Positions 50,311 to 60,352 are shown, counted from the stretch's first letter. The stretch: DNA of 64,000 nucleotides from a virus (IMGVR_UViG_3300034072_000373:1-64000), one strand, 5' to 3'. Notes: generated from the letters alone by a model not told the origin. Numbers and translations: made by a program.

Positions 50311-52905
50311 CTAACCTCCTGTGGCTTCTGATACGATTTCAACTATCTCTTCTTCTGATGCTCCATTGGGTATGGTGACTTCCTTTGACCAGTCTGGAAA
50401 ACAGACAAAGAAGGTTCCACCCAGCTTCACATCAGGATGATATATATCAGGATGGTTCTGCCACCTAGCTGCATTAACCAAATGCTCATTGGTGAACATA
50501 ACCGCTTCAATATCATCTGGAATTAGGAAATAGTTTGCATCATGAATTTGAGCACAAATCTTGATCTTATGTTTCCACTTGGACTTTCGCACTTTACCCA
50601 TAAATTCTGAGCCAGCACGAGAGTTTAGTAGACACCAAGATTGTCCCAAAGCATTGCCTGCTGTTCTTCCTTCAGCTTGGGCTTGATAAGGTGTCTTGGA
50701 GGTTCCCCGTATTACCTGATGGAGCAACGGAGTTCTGACACGCAAACCAAATGCAGCAGTGATATAGCCCACCTTAGAGGCTTTATCTAGCTGAGTATCG
50801 ACCCATGTATCACTAACCACATATAGTTCGTGATAACGCTGTTCGATCAGCTTTGCTTTCTCTTCAGTAAAACCACAATTCGCCATGAGGGTAACGTATG
50901 TGCCTGCATATGTCAGAGCAAAGGTAGGAACCTTAGATTCCTGCCTCAAATGCTTATAAACATCTGCAATGCTATTGATGGACTTGACACAGTTTGGATC
51001 AATGCCAGTCATCTGATCCTTGAAGTAGGCATATGCACGGAGGCAATGGCCATCATACCCATCGGTATAGACCTTCAGCTTCATTGGGTCTTTGGTAGTC
51101 AGGGCAGAGATTCGATCCTCAAGAGAGTCGAAATCCAAGCCACAGAACAGCCAGCCCGGTGGAGCTTTGAAGCACTTCTTTAGAATCTTCGCATACTTGG
51201 TTCCTGTAGACGGTAGATTCTGTAGGTTAGGCTTACTGGAAGATAGTCTGCCTGATACAGTTCCACCGAGGTTGAAATTGCCGAATAGGTAATGCCAACC
51301 GTCTTTGCCTTTCTGAGCACCTTCCAATGCTGGAATGAATGTAGAGAGAATCTTCTCCACATCCTTATATGCTAACAGAGCATCAAGGAAATCTAGGATA
51401 TCCTGATTGTCTGTATGCTTCTTCAGAGACTTCAGGGTGTCAGCATCACAGCTTGGCGCTTTGCTATCTGTGTATGCAATGACAGGCAGTTGCAGGAACT
51501 CATAGAGAATTTCCTGAATCTGTGGCCCTGAATTGGGATTGAATGTCTCATTGAAGTCAGAGGCATAAACACGTTTCTTAACGTATTTCTTATTGGCCTT
51601 ATAGGCCAAGTTATGATTGAGAATGTCCCTGTATTCTTTGATGATAAGGGAATTCTGAATCTTGGTAAGAGCTTCGTCGTAGTCTTTAGTCAAGGCTACC
51701 TTAGCTCTCTTCACTTCTTCCATATCGACAGGCAGACCAGTCAACTGCATCTGAATAATGTCCACCATCGCTGGTTTGAAGACAGTATTGTAGATGTCGT
51801 TTTGCTGGTCATAGACCATGATGGGATGGTTCTTATTGAACACATACCATGTCGCTAGGCCGTCAGTGAGATTGTATGTGAGTAGTTGTCTCTTTGGTAT
51901 CTTTGTAATGTCATTGATTTCGTCTTGTGCGTAATTTCCTGCATATTCATGAGCCAATGTCTTCAGAGACAGATCATTCCCTGCACAGCTATTGGTTGCA
52001 AGATAGCTGATTAGCTTCGTGCAATCCCAATAGGTGAGTAGAATTTTCAGACCTTCATGCAGACCTTCTTGGTCAAGTAGGTCATCCATGAATAACTGAT
52101 AGATCAAAGCATAAGCATCGTAAGCGATGTTATGATAGATGATCGTCCGTTTCTGCTTATACATTGCTATAAGGAAGTCTTTTAGATACTTCCTGATGAT
52201 GAGGTTCTTACGATTTACACCGTAATCATCATCACCCTTCGCATGGTAATCAACAGGAAAGGCAATTCCTTCATGTTGGTTCCAGCAAAGAGTTACGGTT
52301 CCAATCCCACAAGACCAATGCTTCAGTGAGAAGCCTTCAATGTCCAGTGTGATAGCACCTTTCATAGCTAGGATATTATCCAGCCATGCTTTGATCTCCT
52401 TTGGAGAATCAGGATATGCAGCAACCTTAATGATGTCACTGCCCAAGGCTTTGTAATTACTTTCCATGGTTCCCTGAAGGGCATCCATGGCAACCTTGAT
52501 CTGGTGAGTCACCTTTTCAGGATTGTAAAACATAGCTTGGTAATTGGGGATGTAGAACACCTTTTGCTTACCAAACTGACTATCCACAGGATAACCAATA
52601 AATGGTTCTGCTTTGGACTGTTTGGTATATGCTTTGAAGTATTCCGAATCCCCACAGAGAATATACTCTACACCGCAATCATCTAATACATCTTGGAGTT
52701 CTTGCGTGATATACTCACGCATTTCCGCCATTGGTGTCTTCTTCTTGCCGGGGGCTTGGAACAGGTCAATGACTACGAAGTCTGACCTGTCCAGAGTTCG
52801 ATTAACAAAATATGCTTTTGCTATTTCCTCTGTTTTGATTTTGGGAACCAAGATGGCAACTTTGTATTTGCCATCCTCTACATCAGAGAAAATATCATAT
52901 CTCAT
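50311..52905 (-). CDS. DNA polymerase, family A (N4 gp39-like)
   Basis: The 864-residue enzyme carries the 3'-5' exonuclease motifs ITLDIEGF (D188/E190), YHNIAYDAYALI and YNLTDGLATWYV. Polymerase motif A is FCGLDFDSLEDR (D591), motif B RQESKVPTFALTYAGTY, motif C AQIHDANYFL (H788-D789). It would replicate the genome. The first 170 residues are an extra N-terminal domain of unclear type (VEYILCGDSEYFKAY ...). The start overlaps the upstream stop (ATGA); the last codons double as ribosome-binding site for the tail cassette. Confidence 0.92.
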   Translation of the reverse strand: MRYDIFSDVEDGKYKVAILVPKIKTEEIAKAYFVNRTLDRSDFVVIDLFQAPGKKKTPMAEMREYITQELQDVLDDCGVEYILCGDSEYFKAYTKQSKAEPFIGYPVDSQFGKQKVFYIPNYQAMFYNPEKVTHQIKVAMDALQGTMESNYKALGSDIIKVAAYPDSPKEIKAWLDNILAMKGAITLDIEGFSLKHWSCGIGTVTLCWNQHEGIAFPVDYHAKGDDDYGVNRKNLIIRKYLKDFLIAMYKQKRTIIYHNIAYDAYALIYQLFMDDLLDQEGLHEGLKILLTYWDCTKLISYLATNSCAGNDLSLKTLAHEYAGNYAQDEINDITKIPKRQLLTYNLTDGLATWYVFNKNHPIMVYDQQNDIYNTVFKPAMVDIIQMQLTGLPVDMEEVKRAKVALTKDYDEALTKIQNSLIIKEYRDILNHNLAYKANKKYVKKRVYASDFNETFNPNSGPQIQEILYEFLQLPVIAYTDSKAPSCDADTLKSLKKHTDNQDILDFLDALLAYKDVEKILSTFIPALEGAQKGKDGWHYLFGNFNLGGTVSGRLSSSKPNLQNLPSTGTKYAKILKKCFKAPPGWLFCGLDFDSLEDRISALTTKDPMKLKVYTDGYDGHCLRAYAYFKDQMTGIDPNCVKSINSIADVYKHLRQESKVPTFALTYAGTYVTLMANCGFTEEKAKLIEQRYHELYVVSDTWVDTQLDKASKVGYITAAFGLRVRTPLLHQVIRGTSKTPYQAQAEGRTAGNALGQSWCLLNSRAGSEFMGKVRKSKWKHKIKICAQIHDANYFLIPDDIEAVMFTNEHLVNAARWQNHPDIYHPDVKLGGTFFVCFPDWSKEVTIPNGASEEEIVEIVSEATGG

Positions 52906-53393
52906 ACAATCAACCTCAATGCCGAGTAATATTCGATTAGCTCCATTCCTTGGACAATATCGTCAGGTATCGGTGGCTCAACGATAGAGCGTGATAGAGA
53001 CGATATTTCCTTGGGGAAGCAATCCACTATACAGTCAGGAGAGTAATCACGGAAGGCTTGATAATTCCCACAGTGTTTCAATCTGATGGATAGGGTCTGT
53101 TTGCAGACTTGATAATCTGCATCCAATCTCTCTTCTTTTTTGACGAGAAAGTGGAATTTTTCCGCCATTTCCTCTGGAACATGATGGAAAACTCTTTTAC
53201 CTCTAGGCATATTCTTGAGGGTATATCTATGACCCTCTGCAAAAATGGCACTGCACTCTAGTCCCAGATACCTCTTAGCTTCTGAGACATATCTGTCTGC
53301 ATCGTCCTTCAGCCCTTGCTGTTGGACGGAGAATAGCTTCTCTAATGCAGACAGAATGAATGCAGTGGACCATTGAGTTCTGATGACCTTCAT
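52902..53393 (-). CDS. hypothetical protein between helicase and polymerase
   Basis: The 163-residue soluble protein (MKVIRTQWSTAFILSALEKL) is mixed helix and strand with several Cys (LKHCGNYQAF, SPDCIVDCFP). AGGT precedes the ATG. It is translationally coupled to the DNA polymerase (four-base overlap), as is an unassigned gene in N4 (gp38 position), so a replication-accessory role is likely. No motif is recognised. Confidence 0.65.
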   Translation of the reverse strand: MKVIRTQWSTAFILSALEKLFSVQQQGLKDDADRYVSEAKRYLGLECSAIFAEGHRYTLKNMPRGKRVFHHVPEEMAEKFHFLVKKEERLDADYQVCKQTLSIRLKHCGNYQAFRDYSPDCIVDCFPKEISSLSRSIVEPPIPDDIVQGMELIEYYSALRLIV

Positions 53394-53400
53394 GGTTCAC

Positions 53401-54696
53401 CTATCGGACAAGACCGCCATATTTTTCTGTCAGGGAGCCATGGAAGCATACACGCTTCCTTGCACGAGAGCAGGCCACATACAATGCACGGGCTGCTTCA
53501 TCAGGCTTATTCATCTTGCTAAGGTTCGTAGCGTCGATGTAGACAGTCTGATAGGAGCTACCCTGAGACTTATGGAACGTGGAAGCATCACGTTGGCGAA
53601 GATCAGGATAACCTTCCTTTAGGCCAAACAATGTTGTCCAATCCTTCTGACGACCAGCATATTTGATGAGGTCTTGGAAGTGGTTTCGATCCAATGGAGC
53701 TTTCATCACAGGATAGCGAACGCCATACATGGATTCAAATTCCACAGGAACACAAGTCATCTGAGCGTCTCTGCCTACTTGAACAAGTTCCGTAGTATCT
53801 CCGACCCCAACAATAAGGACTTCCTGTTCGATAGATAGGCGGCCAGAGCTACCGATCTTGATTGCTGAGTTGGAGACGAGAGTTTCCCCAATGACGTAAG
53901 GCTGTGTATTTCCTCGTAGATCATGGATATGGTCATTAAAATCGAGGACACGCTCATTGGTGTAGGCAAGAATTCTGGACTCATGCCTTGGGTCTTGGAA
54001 GTTGTTGGCAATTTCATCCTCGAACTCCTCATCACTGAGCCAGTCAATGATGCCGGGAACTATCTTAATCGGATTGAACACTAGCGATTCAACGCTGGTT
54101 CGAAGCTGATTGTTTAGTCCCATGAGGTGTGGACAGGTTGTCCGCATTGGTTGCTTCAGTTCTAGCATCCGTAGATTACGGCGATAGATTGGGCTGAGTG
54201 ATTCCATAACTGGAGCCAACTGACAGTGATCCCCGACATACACGATCTTACATTCGTGAGTCCCTTGCAGGATATACTTCAGAAGATCGGAGTCGATGTA
54301 GGAACATTCATCAATGAAGATGATGACGTTCTGATGCACACGCCAGTTACCAGATGGACGAACTGATGAACGACCAGTTGAATAGTCATTCTTCACCACC
54401 AGATTCAGGAATGAATAAATGGTGGAAGTTGGACGTTTTGTAGCTTCACCAAGCACAGCAGCAGCTTTGTTGGTGGTAGCTGTCATTTCAACATCTGTAT
54501 ATCTTGGCTCAATGTCCATGAGCTTACAGGTGCTGAGATATTGGGGGATGATGTTGTCGATGAGATAGCCCATTAGGACTGTCTTACCTACACCACCGGG
54601 ACCAGAGATAATGATCTCTGGTTCATCATCATTGAGCAGGAACTCAAAGAAGGCATCAGCAGCAGCTTGCTGATCGGAATTCAGGGTTACACTCAT
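53401..54696 (-). CDS. Dda/RecD-type SF1B DNA helicase (N4 gp37-like)
   Basis: The 431-residue helicase has Walker A SGPGGVGKT (residues 31-39), motif Ia TATTNKAAAVL, Walker B IIFIDECSY (D129/E130), motif III VGDHCQLAPV (from 154), motif IV QPMRT, motif V TFHKSQGSSYQTVYID and motif VI YVACSRARKRV: a complete set. Dda-type enzymes move 5'-3' and help start replication and clear proteins. It lies two genes upstream of the polymerase in the same operon and follows a terminator. Confidence 0.9.
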   Translation of the reverse strand: MSVTLNSDQQAAADAFFEFLLNDDEPEIIISGPGGVGKTVLMGYLIDNIIPQYLSTCKLMDIEPRYTDVEMTATTNKAAAVLGEATKRPTSTIYSFLNLVVKNDYSTGRSSVRPSGNWRVHQNVIIFIDECSYIDSDLLKYILQGTHECKIVYVGDHCQLAPVMESLSPIYRRNLRMLELKQPMRTTCPHLMGLNNQLRTSVESLVFNPIKIVPGIIDWLSDEEFEDEIANNFQDPRHESRILAYTNERVLDFNDHIHDLRGNTQPYVIGETLVSNSAIKIGSSGRLSIEQEVLIVGVGDTTELVQVGRDAQMTCVPVEFESMYGVRYPVMKAPLDRNHFQDLIKYAGRQKDWTTLFGLKEGYPDLRQRDASTFHKSQGSSYQTVYIDATNLSKMNKPDEAARALYVACSRARKRVCFHGSLTEKYGGLVR

Positions 54697-54710
54697 AGAT
54701 ACCTCTAGCG

Positions 54711-54742
54711 AAAAAATAAGCCCCCATTACTGGAGGCTTATT
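54711..54742 (-). terminator. intrinsic terminator
   Basis: AATAAGCC (54716-54723) pairs with GGCTTATT (54735-54742), followed on the minus strand by TTTTTTC. It lies directly after the pyrophosphohydrolase-like gene. Confidence 0.85.
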
Positions 54743-54744
54743 GT

Positions 54745-55191
54745 TCAAATGAATGGGTAAAGCTGTGGGGGCTTGTAATTTGGCCCCTTCATGATTTTAC
54801 CAACTTCATTCAGAATTGGTTCCCCATCGACAAACTTGGACCAGTTAGAAGCATCGACTTCTTCCGTGGCACCTACAATGTCGGTTTGAACCATATGAGC
54901 ACAACCAATGTTGGTCACAATCTGATCGCATAGAGCGTCCAGATAGTTCAGACGATTAGGAATCGAGAAGACTCCTTCACTCTGATAGCAATAGTCTTTC
55001 AGACCCATCAGGGCCAGCTTGGCTTTTGCTAGGACAACTTCACCTTCTGGTGAGTTTGATTGGATTTCCTGAACCATTTCAAGAACTTCCTCAAAGTGAG
55101 CACCCAATTGGGTGTGGAAGTCCTTGTTTGATACAGGCTGCTTCTTTCCTTTCTGAAACCATGAAAGGATACTGGCAATAGTGTTGGTCAT
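54745..55191 (-). CDS. MazG/PRA-PH-like NTP pyrophosphohydrolase
   Basis: In this 148-residue protein, the C-terminal half (NRLNYLDALCDQIVTNIGCA, DIVGATEEVDASNWSKFVDG, NEVGKIMKGPNYKPPQL) has the helix pattern and conserved 'LDAL-D-IV...E-V-SN-SKF' of all-alpha NTP pyrophosphohydrolases found in many phages. Such enzymes hydrolyse (d)NTPs or the alarmone pool. Acidic metal ligands are visible in the first and second helix. Start overlaps the HTH gene stop by four bases. Confidence 0.72.
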   Translation of the reverse strand: MTNTIASILSWFQKGKKQPVSNKDFHTQLGAHFEEVLEMVQEIQSNSPEGEVVLAKAKLALMGLKDYCYQSEGVFSIPNRLNYLDALCDQIVTNIGCAHMVQTDIVGATEEVDASNWSKFVDGEPILNEVGKIMKGPNYKPPQLYPFI

Positions 55192-55514
55192 GAATGTCTC
55201 GTGTTATATGCCTCGACAATCAGGTTGGTCAGCCACTTTTTAATGTGGATAGTTTCTACCTGATCGGCAAGCCATTCTTGCTGATCTTCGGTTAATGTGA
55301 GGAATATATCCTCAAAGAACGAACGGCGGGTATCACATGGCTGGATACCAATATCGACCATTCGTGCTTTCACGGAGGTTTGATGGACGCCCAGAGCTTG
55401 TCCAATTGTCTTCAGAGATAGACCAACATTATTCAGTTTGATTAGATCAGCATCTGTAAATTTACGAGATTTTCTTTCGGTCTTGGCTCTCTTACGAACG
55501 GTATTTGTGGTCAT
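55188..55514 (-). CDS. helix-turn-helix DNA-binding protein
   Basis: The 108-residue protein starts at ATG 55514 (GGAG about 9 bases upstream). A basic leader (MTTNTVRKRAKTERKSRKFT) precedes a helix-turn-helix: DADLIKLNNVGLSLKTIGQA, LGVHQTSVKARMVDIG, like the resolvase or sigma-region-4 type. The C-terminal half is helical and acidic. It may regulate middle or late transcription. It is cotranslated with the pyrophosphohydrolase-like protein. Confidence 0.72.
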   Translation of the reverse strand: MTTNTVRKRAKTERKSRKFTDADLIKLNNVGLSLKTIGQALGVHQTSVKARMVDIGIQPCDTRRSFFEDIFLTLTEDQQEWLADQVETIHIKKWLTNLIVEAYNTRHS

Positions 55515-55532
55515 GTCTAACTCCAAAGAAGA

Positions 55533-55552
55533 CTCCCCCATTTCTGGGGGAG
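55533..55552 (-). terminator. intrinsic terminator after rIIB
   Basis: CTCCCCCA (55533-55540) pairs with TGGGGGAG (55545-55552) around a 4-base loop; TCTTCTTTGG follows on the minus strand. It is the end of the rIIA-rIIB unit. Confidence 0.75.
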
Positions 55553-55560
55553 CCTTTCAT

Positions 55561-57000
55561 TTATGCTGGCTTGGAAGCCACAATGATTTCCTCTTCGGAA
55601 GGACTGAAGCCCAGCTTATGCCAGCCGACCTTCTTTTCCTTCTTGAAGGCGTAGAGCTTCGCCCACTCTTCATTGTCGAACATTGCACGAGCAATGCCAT
55701 TACGGCTCATGGATTTGGCCGCTGTCACTTCAGCAACAGCAGTCTTAACGTCCAGTGCCTGAGACTTATCAAGAGTCACGTTGTCCGTGTCCTTGACGAT
55801 AGCAGCCGATTCCACCGTCTCTTCAGTGGTCTTTTCGATCACTTCCTGAGCGTTGGTTTCGGCATCCAGATCGGTGATAACCAGACCGCCGCCGTAGCCT
55901 TGGGTGATTTCCACCAACTGGACAGGTGCAGGATAGTTACCTGCCACTGCTGCTGCCAATGTCCGGGTGATGACATGATCGGCAGGGAACGAGACGTTGT
56001 TGGTCAGGTCAGTGTAGGTATCCTTGGGGATTTCTGCAATGATCTGATAACCACAGACTCGAACCTTGTCTGGCTCACCATGGGGAACCGCAAGAATATC
56101 CTCTGGTCGAATGACACAGAGAACAATCACATCATTGCCGTGGAAGAAGCCACGAATATACTTCTTCCGAGCAATGTGCAGGCCGTTGGAACAGCTTGCA
56201 TTGCGATTCAGGTCAACAAGGCTATGAGCCATGAAGACCTTGGAACCGACCTTCTGGAAGACCTTGCCGGTGTGCTTATCAGCAAACCGACCGTCATTAA
56301 GGCGACGAAGCACCTTATATGCCAGAATGTCACCAGCATTGGTGAAGGGCAGATCGTTCTTCTGAACGAACGTCAGACAGTCCTGAACGGAATGCTTACG
56401 TGAATCAATCACTGCACTGAGTCGTGCAATGAAATTGTTCAGCCCTTCTGGGTTATCGGTCTTGGCAGCATGAGCCACATGATCCTTCAGCTTTTCCATT
56501 TCTGGAACGACCTTATCACCCACAACAGCAATGATGGTTTCATCGCTATTGATCTTGGATGAAGTTGCAGGAGTTGCGTGCTTCATGATGTCTGCCACAG
56601 CATTGTCGATCTTGTCCGACTTTGCCTTGTCAGCCGTCACTGGAACGGTGACAACTTGTTCCACCTTCTTAGGAGGAACTTGACCGACTCGACCCTTTGG
56701 AGTCTCATCGTCTCCACCGAAGATAGCCTTGACGGCACTCTTCAGAACGCGGAAGAACTTGACCATGCCCTTGCCTTCAGTCTTTTCAGCATAGGTAGCG
56801 AATGGATCAGAATCCTCCCGGATTTCAATATCGGCATAGCCGTTATTGATGATGGGGTCTTTGCACTGAGCATAGACACCCTTCAAACGCTCATCCCCTT
56901 GGAGGATGACCATCTCTTCGATTGTTTCACTGCCTTCCTTGGCGTAAAACAACTGGAGCCTCGTTGTGTTGAGGTCCAACGCATATACACGGATTTTCAT
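55561..57000 (-). CDS. rIIB: rIIB-like protein
   Basis: In this 479-residue protein, the middle holds the typical rIIB core: NFIARLSAVIDSRKHSVQDC, DLPFTNAGDILAYKVLRRLN, VGSKVFMAHSLVDLNRNASC, SNGLHIARKKYIRGFFHGND. N- and C-terminal extensions are disordered and acidic. In T4, rIIA and rIIB are membrane-associated and block exclusion by a lambda-encoded system; N4-like phages carry homologues of unknown precise role. It follows rIIA after three bases and is followed by a terminator. Confidence 0.82.
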   Translation of the reverse strand: MKIRVYALDLNTTRLQLFYAKEGSETIEEMVILQGDERLKGVYAQCKDPIINNGYADIEIREDSDPFATYAEKTEGKGMVKFFRVLKSAVKAIFGGDDETPKGRVGQVPPKKVEQVVTVPVTADKAKSDKIDNAVADIMKHATPATSSKINSDETIIAVVGDKVVPEMEKLKDHVAHAAKTDNPEGLNNFIARLSAVIDSRKHSVQDCLTFVQKNDLPFTNAGDILAYKVLRRLNDGRFADKHTGKVFQKVGSKVFMAHSLVDLNRNASCSNGLHIARKKYIRGFFHGNDVIVLCVIRPEDILAVPHGEPDKVRVCGYQIIAEIPKDTYTDLTNNVSFPADHVITRTLAAAVAGNYPAPVQLVEITQGYGGGLVITDLDAETNAQEVIEKTTEETVESAAIVKDTDNVTLDKSQALDVKTAVAEVTAAKSMSRNGIARAMFDNEEWAKLYAFKKEKKVGWHKLGFSPSEEEIIVASKPA

Positions 57001-57003
57001 GGG

Positions 57004-59523
57004 TTAAATACTTTCGATGAAAGTGGTGATGAGTTTCACACCCTGTGGTGCTAAGTCACCGGAGAAAATATCCTGATAGCCGTATTCGTCTATCTTATTG
57101 AGGACTTCATGCTTCCTAAAAGCCTGCATGAATGCGATCATACGTTCGCAAGGTTTGATCTTGGCGAACTTAGCTTCGACAGCTTGAATCTCATCGACAT
57201 ACTCTTTCGAGTAGCGATGAATGTGCTGCTTCTTCATATATTTCCAAAGCTCGTAGTAGACTACATCTAGTTCGTTCTTTGGAGTATGAAGACGATACTT
57301 CTTCTGGATATCTTCATGTTGCAGCATAGGCAGAACCATGTCTGCTACATTTTCAGCAACATAGCCGGTTACACCCAGACTAACTGGCACCATTGGATGG
57401 TGTGGGTGGGTGGCATGAACAGCACAGATAGTCTTGCTGTTCAGGATGTGATCGAACATCTTCTTAGCAAGATAGCTGTTCAAGTTCATGGCTCCCTTTT
57501 GCATGTATTTGTCACGCTGAGTCGTAGTCACAGCGATACCGATTACATCACCAAACTCCTTGATGACGAAATCATGCAGCTTTGTGGGCATACGAATCAT
57601 ATCATCACACTGACCATCACCCTTACGGATGAGAGTCACTGCTTCAGGCTTGGAAACTCGATTAGCTGTTTGAACAGCAATAATCGTTTCATATTGTGCC
57701 CTTGGCAGATATGCCTTCATTGAAGTCAGCGTTGGAATGCCGATCTTCTTTGGGACAGCCTTGGTTGGATCACCAGCAGCTACAACAGGACGTTCTACTT
57801 CGCGGCAGTTGTCGATGACCTGATAGCCCAAGTCCTTGAAGAACTGAACAATCTCATCCTTCTTCTTCGTATTCCGAGGAATGACGTAGGTAAGGAAGTC
57901 ACCTGACTGATGATGCTTCTTCAGTTCTGGCTCATAGATGGCGTCAGTGATGTCGCTGGTATTGTGACCAATGACGATGAACCTCCGAAGGAAGTTCAAC
58001 TGAGCATCAATGTTGAATGAAGTATAATACTTCAGTTCCACCAGACCAGAACGGTGACGACTCCGCCAACCATTCTTCTCAAGCTCATAGATAGTATGAG
58101 CATAGACCTTCAGATGCTTCAGGTTCACCTTGGGGTTTGCCTGAGCAGCCTTTATGATAGGCCAGAAGTGGTGACGAACGATCCAGTTATTGTGTGAATA
58201 TATCTGGTTGTAGCCATGATAATAAACACGAGAGGTGTTGTTATCCGTGGTGGTAAGCTGATTACGGAAAGCCGTAGCCAACTTACGATCCAAGAGCTTA
58301 CCCCGAATGGCTCGATTGATTCGCCACTTATATTCTTTCAGAATAATGTTGGGGTAAAAGGATTCGCTGAGACTGCCCAACAACATTGCACGATTCAAGG
58401 TATAGTTATCCTCGATTCGTTCACGGTTGGTGAAGGCATCATCATTCCGCATACGGGCAATATGACCCGGCGTCATTGCCAAGATGGCAATGGGATTCAT
58501 GTGAGCGAACACTTCCTTATGAAGCTCAGTAATCACTGGAGCAGCGAATTCAGGCTTCAGCTTGGAATAGAAGTTCTCACAGAAATCCTTCAGAATCTTA
58601 TTGACCGTATTAACAGTCAATTCTGACATGCTCAGACCTTCACGGGAAGGCATGATAGACAGTGAATCTGGTTCAGCCATAACCACAAGGCGATATGCCC
58701 GTGAGCCATAACGATTGCCCTGTGCAGGAATGTCACGGACAAAACGAACTGCCTTTTGAAGCATTTCGTTTGTCGATTCGTGAGATTCCAGAGGATACAC
58801 CACATTGCCATAACGAACAAAGATTGTGTTATTAGCATTGTCAATCGACAGTGGCTCAGTGGTGATGAAGAATCCATGCTTCGATTGGCTAAGTGGCAGA
58901 GTCGGGAGCAGTTCATCATTCAGGGTAGCTGAGATTTCACCATTGAAGACTACCGAACGGATAGCAGCCATGATGTATGATTCATCATGTGGCTTGATTT
59001 CGATCTTCACTTCCAGACCTGATTCATCCCCACATGGCATGGAAATGATAGGCAGCATTGAAGGCTTACCATTGACCTCAGCAGAGGACTTGGAAGCCTT
59101 GTAGATCGTCTTGGTTCCTTCGTGGTATGACGACACCTGAAAACTATCTACATAGGCCCATGGGCTTTTACAGCCCAATCCGAAGCCGCCTGTGACACCA
59201 GAGTCATTGGTCTTGGTGGAACCACCATAGACGCAATAAATCTTCTGAATCTTGTCAGGGTGAATACCCTTACCAAAGTCACGGATAATGAGAACATTAT
59301 CCCGAAGAGTGATTGAACCGGGGGTATCCGTCTTACCTGCATCAATATGGGCATCCCACATATTACAGATAGTTTCACGGATCATTGCCAGACGAGGATT
59401 GCTGTAGAGGGCAGTGGACAGGATGTGAGCCAAGTGGGCTGAATCATCGAACGAGAAGTCCATAGCCTTATTCTTCGATACCGTAACATGGGTTACGTGA
59501 TCGGCAGACTGAGATACTTGCAT
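57004..59523 (-). CDS. rIIA: rIIA-like GHKL ATPase
   Basis: The 839-residue protein has a GHKL (Bergerat) ATP site at the N-terminus: MIRETICNMWDAH (E50, N54), IIRDFGKGI (D82, G84, G86) and TGGFGLGCKSPWAY (111-124). The rest is alpha/beta without recognisable catalysis. AAGGA lies 7 bases before the ATG. It pairs with rIIB downstream and probably acts at the membrane in defence against host exclusion systems. Confidence 0.85.
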   Translation of the reverse strand: MQVSQSADHVTHVTVSKNKAMDFSFDDSAHLAHILSTALYSNPRLAMIRETICNMWDAHIDAGKTDTPGSITLRDNVLIIRDFGKGIHPDKIQKIYCVYGGSTKTNDSGVTGGFGLGCKSPWAYVDSFQVSSYHEGTKTIYKASKSSAEVNGKPSMLPIISMPCGDESGLEVKIEIKPHDESYIMAAIRSVVFNGEISATLNDELLPTLPLSQSKHGFFITTEPLSIDNANNTIFVRYGNVVYPLESHESTNEMLQKAVRFVRDIPAQGNRYGSRAYRLVVMAEPDSLSIMPSREGLSMSELTVNTVNKILKDFCENFYSKLKPEFAAPVITELHKEVFAHMNPIAILAMTPGHIARMRNDDAFTNRERIEDNYTLNRAMLLGSLSESFYPNIILKEYKWRINRAIRGKLLDRKLATAFRNQLTTTDNNTSRVYYHGYNQIYSHNNWIVRHHFWPIIKAAQANPKVNLKHLKVYAHTIYELEKNGWRSRHRSGLVELKYYTSFNIDAQLNFLRRFIVIGHNTSDITDAIYEPELKKHHQSGDFLTYVIPRNTKKKDEIVQFFKDLGYQVIDNCREVERPVVAAGDPTKAVPKKIGIPTLTSMKAYLPRAQYETIIAVQTANRVSKPEAVTLIRKGDGQCDDMIRMPTKLHDFVIKEFGDVIGIAVTTTQRDKYMQKGAMNLNSYLAKKMFDHILNSKTICAVHATHPHHPMVPVSLGVTGYVAENVADMVLPMLQHEDIQKKYRLHTPKNELDVVYYELWKYMKKQHIHRYSKEYVDEIQAVEAKFAKIKPCERMIAFMQAFRKHEVLNKIDEYGYQDIFSGDLAPQGVKLITTFIESI

Positions 59524-59532
59524 TGTCTTTCC

Positions 59533-59886
59533 TTAGCAGGAGCAACTGAAGAAGTGACGATGAGTTGATTCATCATCCACATCCTTATCGAGCAGGACGT
59601 TCATGGCTCGGAAGAAGCCCTGATCTACGCCCACACCTTCAAAGGCACCGCCACGAGTGATGTAGTCACCACCCCAACGTGTATTAGGGTCCATATGGCT
59701 CAGGTGAGTGTCGATGAGTTCATCGGAAGTTACGGGATGGTTCCCATATTCTTCGTCCTCACACATGTCGGACAGGTTCTTGGCATAACCCTCAATCCAC
59801 TTGAGGGCTTCAGCCTTGGAATCACCCAGCAGAAGTCGAGCAGTATGCTCTTCCTCTGGGTATCCAGCGATAGGATGGTAGCTCAT
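59533..59886 (-). CDS. hypothetical acidic protein with Cys-rich end
   Basis: The 117-residue protein (MSYHPIAGYPEEEHTARLLL) has a helical middle (DSKAEALKWIEGYAKNLSDM) and an unusual end HRHFFSCSC with two His and two Cys close together, a possible metal site. The start overlaps the upstream stop (ATGA) and it is followed by rIIA after 9 bases. No family recognised. Confidence 0.65.
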   Translation of the reverse strand: MSYHPIAGYPEEEHTARLLLGDSKAEALKWIEGYAKNLSDMCEDEEYGNHPVTSDELIDTHLSHMDPNTRWGGDYITRGGAFEGVGVDQGFFRAMNVLLDKDVDDESTHRHFFSCSC

Positions 59887-60218
59887 TCAGCCTCCGGGAA
59901 ATCTGGATGGGACCAGACATGGCGAAGTGAAGTGATACGGCGTGGATAAACCACCAGCCAGAATTCTTCACCACGGGGAACACCGCTCTTTGGTAGGAAC
60001 GGATCAACGATGCCGACATAAGCAGGGCTACCCCTGAGTCGAGTATGGAAAGCCTGACCACTTTCAGCGATATAAATATCCTGTCCGGGTTTCAGGTCTT
60101 CACCGGCTGTGATTGGCTCTACTGCCAAATGAATTGCGTCACGATATTCCTTACGGAAATGGACCATGCCCAATGTTTCAAGGGCGTCAGTTGACACTGA
60201 CCGATTATCACCGCTCAT
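59883..60218 (-). CDS. conserved phage protein, small beta-barrel type
   Basis: The 111-residue protein starts MSGDNRSVSTDALETLGMVH at ATG 60218 (AAAGGA upstream). The stretch IHLAVEPITAGEDLKPGQDI, then YVGIVDPFLPKSGVPRGEEF and WLVVYPRRITSLRHVWSHPD, is a recurrent unassigned phage family: a 'bound-PG-x-x-V' strand series with a 'FWL-x-xYPR-ITSLRHVWxHP' closing part. The leader of about 130 bases between the tRNA and this gene (60219-60352) holds no other ORF; only several CTGGAC-type repeats. Confidence 0.7.
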   Translation of the reverse strand: MSGDNRSVSTDALETLGMVHFRKEYRDAIHLAVEPITAGEDLKPGQDIYIAESGQAFHTRLRGSPAYVGIVDPFLPKSGVPRGEEFWLVVYPRRITSLRHVWSHPDFPEAE

Positions 60219-60352
60219 TTCTTTTTCCTTTAATTTAGAGTTTTTTATCTGTGCTGGACTATCCAATTCTGACCAGCAGATCGGACCAGTGTTTCATAGT
60301 TTCGGCTGGACCCCGTGAGTCAACGGCACGTTTAGAGAGTGTGACTCTATAG

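Noticed and set aside
55438-56403. Long plus-strand ORF (321 codons) opposite rIIB
   Set aside because: It lies wholly antisense to a recognised rIIB gene and part of the HTH gene; its Cys/His-rich, repeat-poor translation shows no domain and no ribosome-binding site.
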